Source: Bariatricus massiliensis (GTDB lineage: Bacteria; Bacillota; Clostridia; Lachnospirales; Lachnospiraceae). From it: a stretch of DNA of 64,000 bases. The notes beneath the pieces were generated by a model, which made no database searches, was not told where the DNA came from, and worked only from the letters and a program-made list of their open reading frames with translations. Positions 58,504-64,000 of the stretch are shown one piece after another (the stretch's first letter is position 1; every line of letters starts with the position of its first letter). The position numbers were made by a program, and so were the translations under genes. The stretch spans positions 1,189,617 through 1,253,616 of the forward strand of contig NZ_LT574838.1 of the NCBI RefSeq assembly GCF_900086725.1, written 5' to 3'.

Positions 58504-59223
58504 ATGAAATATCATAAGTTAAAGGCAGAGAGCCTGAAAAATATATTTGTTCATGAAATGCAGGAAAAAATATTTTCCGGAGAAGTTCAAATTGGAGAGC
58601 AATTGCCGCCCGAACGGGAGATGGCTGAAAAGATGGGAATTTCCAGAAGCCTTGTCAATTCCGGACTTCTGGAGCTGGAGAGTCAGGGGTTCGTCCACCG
58701 GATTCCCCGGAGGGGAACAATCGTGGCGGACTACGAAAAAAATGGCACATTACAGATTTTGGTGGCATTGATGAATTATGATTCCTCCCGCATCGACTAT
58801 CCCCTTTTCGAAAGCATGATGGAAATGAGATATTTGATTGAGTGCGAGAGCGCACGTCAGGCAGCGGAACGGATTACAGTGGAGGAGGCCGCCGGGCTGG
58901 ATGCACTTGCCCGGCAGATCGGGGAGGCCGGACATCCTGAGGACGCACTGGAGCCTTTGGTGCTGTTTCATTACCGCCTGACCCAGCTTTCCGGAAATAC
59001 GGTCTATGCCATGACCTTCAAGAGCTTTGAACCGGTGGTCACCTGTCTGACGAAACGATTTCTGGAGTTGTCCCCTGACCTTGGCAGAACCGAAGTTCTG
59101 CATAAAGTTCTGGTGGACGCTCTCCTCTCCCGTGACGGGGAAAAAAGCGCGGTATGCGCCCGCACCTGTCTGGAGCAGGGAATAGGCGCTTTGCGGAAGC
59201 AATATAAATTAAAGGAGGGATAA
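58504..59223 (+). CDS. GntR family regulator, FadR subfamily
   Basis: This encodes 239 residues from ATG 58504 (MKYHKLKAESLKNIFVHEMQ), with GAAAGGAAATC in front. The winged helix has GEVQIGEQLPPEREMAEKMG followed by ISRSLVNSGLLELESQGFV. The C-terminal all-helical FCD domain (~100-225) includes FESMMEMRYLIECESAR and LVLFHYRLTQLSGN; FCD domains usually bind organic acids through a metal. It is first in a tight three-gene unit (1 bp to the next gene) and probably controls it through the operator at 58462-58474. Confidence 0.88.
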   Translation: MKYHKLKAESLKNIFVHEMQEKIFSGEVQIGEQLPPEREMAEKMGISRSLVNSGLLELESQGFVHRIPRRGTIVADYEKNGTLQILVALMNYDSSRIDYPLFESMMEMRYLIECESARQAAERITVEEAAGLDALARQIGEAGHPEDALEPLVLFHYRLTQLSGNTVYAMTFKSFEPVVTCLTKRFLELSPDLGRTEVLHKVLVDALLSRDGEKSAVCARTCLEQGIGALRKQYKLKEG

Positions 59224-59224
59224 T

Positions 59225-60754
59225 ATGTTAACGTATGATGTCGTTGTGGTAGGCGCCGGCAACGCCGGTATGTCTGCCGCCTGCAAGCTTGCTATGAGCG
59301 GCCAAAAGACACTGTTGATCGAGCAGCACAATCTGCCCGGCGGATGCGCCACCAGCTTTCGGCGCGGCCGGTTTGAATTTGAGACCTCCCTACACGAACT
59401 CTGTGATTATGGGCCTGCTTCTGACCCGGGGGATGTGCGGCTGCTTCTCAAAGATTACGGGATAAATGTTAAATTTCTGGAGGTTCCCGATACCTTCCGG
59501 GTCATTTCCACCGCGCGCAGCGGGCGGGAGATTGACGCCGCTATGCCGGTGGGACAAAAAGCTTTTATTGACAAGATGGAGGAATATGTGCCCGGCAGCC
59601 GGGCTTCCATGGAGGATTTCTTTACACTGGGGGACGAGTGCAATGCCGCCACTATCTATATCAATCAGTCAAACGGCAGTCCGGATTCCGAGTACATGAA
59701 AAAGCATTTCCCCAATTTCCTCCGCACTGCGGCACACACGACCAACAAGGTGCTGGATGCCCTTAAAATGCCACGGGATGCTCAGGATATTCTGAATACA
59801 TACTGGTCCTATCTTGGTGTGGACACAGAACGGCTCACTTTCATGCATTATGCGGCCATGGTTCACAAGTATGTAACCCGCTCTGCTTATATTCCGGAGC
59901 TAACCAGCCATGGCTTATCGCTGGCATTCATCGACCGCTTCCAGCAGCTGGGCGGTGAAGTATGGTTCAATACCAAGGTAGAAAAGGTATTGTTTGAAAA
60001 TGGGGCAGTCAGTGGAGTTTCCACCACACAGGGGGATGTGGCTGCAAAGCATGTAATATTGAACTGCAACCCTCACACAGCTTATGCCACCATGCTTCCA
60101 AAGGAAGTCATTCCGGAGCGGGAGATTCGTCTGGCCAATGCCAGAACCCACAGCGCCCGGGCGTTCGTGCTTTATCTCGGCCTGAATAAAACGGCAGAAC
60201 AGCTGGGGCTTACGGATTACAGCATCTTTATGCCGCCGACGATGGATACCGCAAAAGCATATCAGGCGCTTTCCTCTCTTGAGACGAACGATTATATCAT
60301 CAGCCTTTGCTACAATATCGTCAATCCGAAGGCTTCGCCGGAAGGCACGTGTATGCTGTCCTTCACTACATTTTACAGCGATGAGGTTTGGAAGGATATC
60401 TCCCCGGAGAATTATGTTAATACGAAGAATCAGATAGCCTCCCGCATGATTGACAAATTTGAGCGGAAAACGGGTGTGAAACTGCGGGATTATATTGAGG
60501 AGGCGGAGGTGGCTACCCCGTGGACCTTTGCCCGCTATATCAATACCCCTCAGGGAACTATGTATGGATACGAGACCAATGAGTGGGACAGCATGATGGC
60601 CCGGTTGATGAGCCTTAACACAGATTACCCTATTCCGGGACTTAAGTTCGCAGGGGCACACGGCCCCCGCGGAGACGGCTATAGCTCCACTTATATCTGC
60701 GGTGAGCTGATTGCCCGTCTCACTCTCAAAGATATGGCAGAGGAGGCGAAGTAA
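59225..60754 (+). CDS. FAD-dependent oxidoreductase, phytoene desaturase/CrtI-like
   Basis: This encodes 509 residues, with AAAGGAGGGATAAT before the ATG. The Rossmann motif DVVVVGAGNAGMSAACKLAM (5-24) and an acidic-ended strand LLIEQHNLPGG bind FAD. The C-terminal FAD motif GLKFAGAHGPRGDGYSSTYI resembles CrtI-type desaturases and retinol saturases. The middle (~150-400) is a substrate domain rich in aromatic residues. It may reduce or desaturate a hydrophobic substrate such as a polyene, steroid or fatty acid; this is open. The stop codon directly abuts the start of a ferredoxin reductase that could supply electrons. Confidence 0.8.
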   Translation: MLTYDVVVVGAGNAGMSAACKLAMSGQKTLLIEQHNLPGGCATSFRRGRFEFETSLHELCDYGPASDPGDVRLLLKDYGINVKFLEVPDTFRVISTARSGREIDAAMPVGQKAFIDKMEEYVPGSRASMEDFFTLGDECNAATIYINQSNGSPDSEYMKKHFPNFLRTAAHTTNKVLDALKMPRDAQDILNTYWSYLGVDTERLTFMHYAAMVHKYVTRSAYIPELTSHGLSLAFIDRFQQLGGEVWFNTKVEKVLFENGAVSGVSTTQGDVAAKHVILNCNPHTAYATMLPKEVIPEREIRLANARTHSARAFVLYLGLNKTAEQLGLTDYSIFMPPTMDTAKAYQALSSLETNDYIISLCYNIVNPKASPEGTCMLSFTTFYSDEVWKDISPENYVNTKNQIASRMIDKFERKTGVKLRDYIEEAEVATPWTFARYINTPQGTMYGYETNEWDSMMARLMSLNTDYPIPGLKFAGAHGPRGDGYSSTYICGELIARLTLKDMAEEAK

Positions 60755-61957
60755 ATGGCATTAAATATTAAAGTCGGCCCAATCGGCGCACTAGACATGT
60801 TGAAGTTTAAAAATCAAGTAAAAAAGAGAAACCAGATAATCGACAGCACGACCCCCGCCCCCCTGCCGGAAGAATACGGCACTAACGCAAGGGCGCGCGC
60901 CCTTCATCCGAAGGCTCAGACTCTGCTGGTAAAAGAGGTGCGGCAGCATCAGCCGGATGTGAAGAGTTACCTGCTGGGCAGAGAAGACGGAGAGCCTACG
61001 GCCTATTTCCGGGCGGGGCAATACCTCTCCGTGCGTCTCTCCATTGGCGGTTCGGAAATCACCCGGCCTTATTCCATCAGCTCCGCCCCGCAGCTTGCCC
61101 TGCAAGGCAATTATTGGATAACAGTCAAACGCACATCTCCCGGGTTTGCAAGCGATTATATACTGGAGAATTGGCAGGAAGGAACTGCCGTAAATGTATC
61201 CGGCCCGGAAGGAGAATTCTACTATGAACCGCTCCGGGACGCAAAGACAGTCATCGGGCTGGCTGGCGGAAGCGGCATCACGCCCTTTTTGTCCATGGCC
61301 TATGCTATTCGGGACGCCGCAGAAGATTTCAATCTGACTGTGCTCTATGGAAGCCGGACAAAAGAGGATATCCTGTTTGCGGATGAATTTGCTGCCATCG
61401 AGAAAGAATGCCCCAAGGTTCATCTGGTCAACGTACTCTCCGACGAAGAAAAAGAAGGGATGGAACACGGTTTTCTGACGGCATCCCTGATACAGAAATA
61501 CGCGGGGGAAGAGCCCTTCAGTGTATTCGCATGCGGCCCGTCCGCCATGTATCATTTTCTGGACACAGAGCTTCCAAAGTTGAATCTTGAGCAAAAATAT
61601 ATCAGAAGGGAACTTCTGGGCGCAGAGAAACAGCCTTGGACTCTGCCGGGTTATCCCACGGATAAGAAAGATCAGATATTCCAGTTGACCGTAAAATATG
61701 TAGGAAATGAAAAAGTGATAGAAGCATCTGCCAACGAACCGGTTCTGGTGGCCATCGAGCGGGCTGGAATTGCAGCGCCCTCCCACTGCAGAAGCGGTGA
61801 ATGCGGATACTGCCACAGCCGTCTGGTCAGCGGAGAGGTATATATCCCGGAGGTTTCGGACGGACGGCGGGCCGCAGATAAAGAGTATGGCTATATCCAC
61901 CCCTGCGCGTCCTATCCCATTTCGGATTTGGTAATCGAACTGCCGGGCGTCTATTGA
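60755..61957 (+). CDS. FAD/NAD(P) reductase with C-terminal 2Fe-2S ferredoxin
   Basis: This encodes 400 residues. Residues ~45-290 form a ferredoxin-NADP reductase module: FAD motif RPYSISSAP, and NAD(P) motifs GLAGGSGITPFLSM and FACGPSAMYHFL. Residues ~310-400 form a plant-type 2Fe-2S ferredoxin domain with CRSGECGYC plus a later Cys (HPCAS). Electrons probably flow from NAD(P)H through FAD to the 2Fe-2S cluster and to the oxidoreductase encoded just upstream. The first ~45 residues are an extra basic start. The order FNR then ferredoxin is like class IA oxygenase reductases; use in an anaerobe suggests a reductive partner. Confidence 0.88.
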   Translation: MALNIKVGPIGALDMLKFKNQVKKRNQIIDSTTPAPLPEEYGTNARARALHPKAQTLLVKEVRQHQPDVKSYLLGREDGEPTAYFRAGQYLSVRLSIGGSEITRPYSISSAPQLALQGNYWITVKRTSPGFASDYILENWQEGTAVNVSGPEGEFYYEPLRDAKTVIGLAGGSGITPFLSMAYAIRDAAEDFNLTVLYGSRTKEDILFADEFAAIEKECPKVHLVNVLSDEEKEGMEHGFLTASLIQKYAGEEPFSVFACGPSAMYHFLDTELPKLNLEQKYIRRELLGAEKQPWTLPGYPTDKKDQIFQLTVKYVGNEKVIEASANEPVLVAIERAGIAAPSHCRSGECGYCHSRLVSGEVYIPEVSDGRRAADKEYGYIHPCASYPISDLVIELPGVY

Positions 61958-61987
61958 TGTTGACCATCTATCCACAACCATAAACAA

Positions 61988-62021
61988 GGGAGACAGTGAC
62001 TCGCACGTGCCACTGTCTCCC
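61988..62021. terminator. Bidirectional terminator
   Basis: GGGAGACAGTG (61988-61998) pairs perfectly with CACTGTCTCCC (62011-62021). It lies between the convergent reductase and ABC permease genes. Confidence 0.75.
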
Positions 62022-62028
62022 AATATCA

Positions 62029-63222
62029 TTATAAAGGCAAATCCTTCTTCTGAAAACGGATTGCCCCGGCAACATAGCAAATAACCGCGATTGCCGCAAG
62101 TATGCCCAGTTTCCATATAAACGCAGTATTCAGCGAATCTGTACCCACCGTACTGATAGATTCAATATCGTACAGCCCAATCAGCGTAAGTCTATTAAAG
62201 ATTCCCAGTGCCTCGACACCCATACCGGAGTCTACCATATTCTTCGAGCCAAACATTCCCATCAAGGAGGCTATAAAGAACCATACCGAAAGCCCGCCCC
62301 CAAATGCCATCGCCTTCTTGCTCTGATTAAATATACAATTTCCCAAATAACAAATACCGGCTATCGCCTCCAATAAAATATACATTCCCACATACAATAC
62401 GATAATTTCTAACACATCGGCCTCTCCAAAGATTACAAAGGTGGAGATAATTCTTGCGGCACAGGTCACGGTCAGAATTAAAAATGGAGCGATGAGCAGA
62501 AACGCCGCCTGTGTGATGACCACCGCAGAACGCCTTGTCGGAGTAGAAAGCACATACGCCATGGAGCCTTGGTCCACTTGATCCACCAGCAGCGAATTGG
62601 ACGCAAACACAATGAACAGAAGCATTGGCAGAATCGCCATCACCGTAAAATGCATTTGGTCCAGCATAGATGTCATATCCATCTCACTCATATTTTCAAC
62701 AAGGTCAGCCGGAACTCCCATCACTTCAAACATCGTATTCATCATATCCTCTATATCCAGCTCCTCGCCGCTAAAGCAGCCTTTTACCTGCCCAAGCGCA
62801 TAGGTATATTCGAATTGATGCACGTAAGTATCCAAAGAAATATCCGATTGCTTCAACTCTGCCGCCGCCTGCTCAAGCCCTTCTACACTCAACTCCATAT
62901 CCGCCTGCTGGTTCATCAATTCGAAAGCCGCTTCATATTGGGATTTGTCAGAAGCCTTCTCGAAATCATCATAGGACAATGCAGTCTGGGCCATGTCATT
63001 ATAAGAAGCCATTACATACAGATATGAATAAAACTCCTGCTGTGCATCGGTCACATCTGCACTTGACTTGTCGGCGCCTATCATACTCTTGGCAAAATTA
63101 GTGACGACACACATCAAAATCATAATGACAAGTATAGCCACTACCAAGACATAATTTGATTTCACATTCTGCTTCATCAAAGTTCCCGAAAAAAACCTCG
63201 TTTCCTTCTTAACATTTCCCAT
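62029..63222 (-). CDS. ABC-2 type transporter permease
   Basis: This encodes 397 residues. One membrane helix (~20-40, YVLVVAILVIMILMCVV) is followed by a large extracytoplasmic domain (~45-180) and five more helices in the second half. DQGSMAYVLSTPTRRSAVVI, after the second helix, is typical of ABC-2 membrane proteins such as those exporting antibiotics or lipids. The start overlaps the ATPase stop by 14 bases. Cargo is unknown. Confidence 0.85.
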   Translation of the reverse strand: MGNVKKETRFFSGTLMKQNVKSNYVLVVAILVIMILMCVVTNFAKSMIGADKSSADVTDAQQEFYSYLYVMASYNDMAQTALSYDDFEKASDKSQYEAAFELMNQQADMELSVEGLEQAAAELKQSDISLDTYVHQFEYTYALGQVKGCFSGEELDIEDMMNTMFEVMGVPADLVENMSEMDMTSMLDQMHFTVMAILPMLLFIVFASNSLLVDQVDQGSMAYVLSTPTRRSAVVITQAAFLLIAPFLILTVTCAARIISTFVIFGEADVLEIIVLYVGMYILLEAIAGICYLGNCIFNQSKKAMAFGGGLSVWFFIASLMGMFGSKNMVDSGMGVEALGIFNRLTLIGLYDIESISTVGTDSLNTAFIWKLGILAAIAVICYVAGAIRFQKKDLPL

Positions 63223-64000
63223 TTTTATTGGCTCCTTTCTGATAAACCTGCATAAAATACTGTTCTAAGCTCAAATGTTCTTCCCGCAGAGAAGACACCT
63301 GATAATCTTTTAATATATGGAATAAGTGGCTTGTTTCTTCGACAGGCATTTCAACGGTACAGCAAAGCTGCGCCTCTTTTTTCCCTATCACAAACCTAAA
63401 TGCCTCGGTGAATCTGGCAAGTTCCTCCTTAGAAGAGAAATAAATACGGAATGTTTTTGTCTTCCAATGCCGGAGCTGCCAAAGCTCCAGAGTGTCCACA
63501 ATATGACCGTCTTTAATCATCGCTACACGGTCACACACTTCTTCTATCTCTTCAAAGATATGGCTGGACATAAAAATAGTACGCCCCTTTTCCTTCTCCT
63601 CTCTTACCAGATTCAAAAAGGCGTCCCGCATGAGCGGATCCAGTCCGGTTGTGGGTTCATCCATCACAAGAATTTCTTTGTCCGCCATCAGCGCTGCCAC
63701 GATAGCCGTTTTCTGCTTCATCCCCTTTGACATGCGTTTCAAATTGGCAGTCGGATCAAGTTGAAGCAGCTCAATGACATGATTCATGTAGGAGAAATCA
63801 GTTACACCCTGATATTCTGCCTGCAGCTTCAGGAAATCTGTACCGGAAGCCAGCGAAGGAAATGCGATTTCTCCCGGAATGTAGCTGACATACTGCATAA
63901 TCTTTGTGGCATTCTTCCATGAGTCGTATCCCAGCACGGACGACTGTCCCTTATCCGGCCGTACAAATCCCATTATCTGCCGAATCGTCGTCGTCTTCCC
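63209..64000 (-). CDS. ABC transporter ATPase, partial at right edge
   Basis: The frame is open to the right edge and reads GKTTTIRQIMGFVRPDKG, so the window cuts inside Walker A and the N-terminus lies outside. Visible are LKRMSKGMKQKTAIVAALMA (signature), LVMDEPTTGLDPLMRDAFLN (Walker B) and SSHIFEEIEEVCDRVAMI (H-loop). The ATG at 63971-63973 is an internal Met, not the start. It powers the permease encoded downstream. Confidence 0.93.
   Translation of the reverse strand, partial: GKTTTIRQIMGFVRPDKGQSSVLGYDSWKNATKIMQYVSYIPGEIAFPSLASGTDFLKLQAEYQGVTDFSYMNHVIELLQLDPTANLKRMSKGMKQKTAIVAALMADKEILVMDEPTTGLDPLMRDAFLNLVREEKEKGRTIFMSSHIFEEIEEVCDRVAMIKDGHIVDTLELWQLRHWKTKTFRIYFSSKEELARFTEAFRFVIGKKEAQLCCTVEMPVEETSHLFHILKDYQVSSLREEHLSLEQYFMQVYQKGANKNGKC

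Noticed and set aside
60791..62116. Long open frame (441 codons) opposite the ferredoxin reductase gene
   Set aside because: It lies fully over a gene with clear FAD and 2Fe-2S motifs and shows no domain; it is a shadow of GC-rich codons.
63209..63973. Complete ABC ATPase starting at 63973
   Set aside because: Codons upstream still read GKTTTIRQI of Walker A up to the edge, so this ATG is internal and the gene is cut.

Overview
The window looks like a chromosome segment from an anaerobic Lachnospiraceae-type Firmicute (Clostridium cluster XIVa). Signs are the S10-spc-alpha ribosomal supercluster with a KOW-domain gene between map and infA, a zinc-type S14, an enlarged L17, AGGAGG ribosome binding sites, a Stickland-type D-proline reductase cluster and a selenocysteine tRNA. 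No species is claimed.

Bases 1-25.5 kb are a glycan-use region. A secreted F5/8C protein (cut by the left edge), a TPR protein with a DUF5107 domain plus a small cupin-like enzyme, a 1827-residue cell-surface GH2-like enzyme and an arabinose-type ABC transporter (araG-araH-araF order) all read on the minus strand. Each of these four units carries the same 26-bp direct-repeat element about 80-150 bp before its start codon, and an AraC-type regulator gene (5718-6563) lies beside one copy. This suggests one regulon. Decayed nucleotidyltransferase/HEPN genes, a transposase tail and a group II intron fragment lie around the GH2 gene. A second sugar system follows: a GH127-type (beta-L-arabinofuranosidase-like) enzyme, a MalEFG-type transporter and a divergent AraC regulator with four ATTAACA repeats between them.

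Bases 25.5-28.2 kb hold an oleate hydratase with an upstream TetR regulator. Bases 28.2-46 kb are the ribosomal supercluster (rpsJ to rplQ, with secY, adk, map, infA, rpoA), all on the minus strand. Its spacers carry a family of related hairpin repeats, several starting right after a ribosomal-protein stop codon, and three structured leader candidates. A MITE-like element, a structured RNA/leader candidate, a 50-aa acidic protein gene and a TauE/SafE exporter follow on the plus strand, then a two-component system.

Bases 50.4-57.6 kb are the proline reductase locus: prdC, prdA, a CBO2463-type small gene, prdB (with an in-frame UGA read as selenocysteine), prdD and prdE on the minus strand, selC (tRNA-Sec) just upstream of prdC, and proline racemase prdF divergent. 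The racemase makes D-proline, the reductase opens its ring using reducing power, and selC supplies the tRNA needed for PrdB. The right end has a TetR regulator, a three-gene unit (FadR-type GntR regulator, FAD oxidoreductase, 2Fe-2S ferredoxin reductase) of unknown substrate, and an ABC-2 transporter cut by the right edge.
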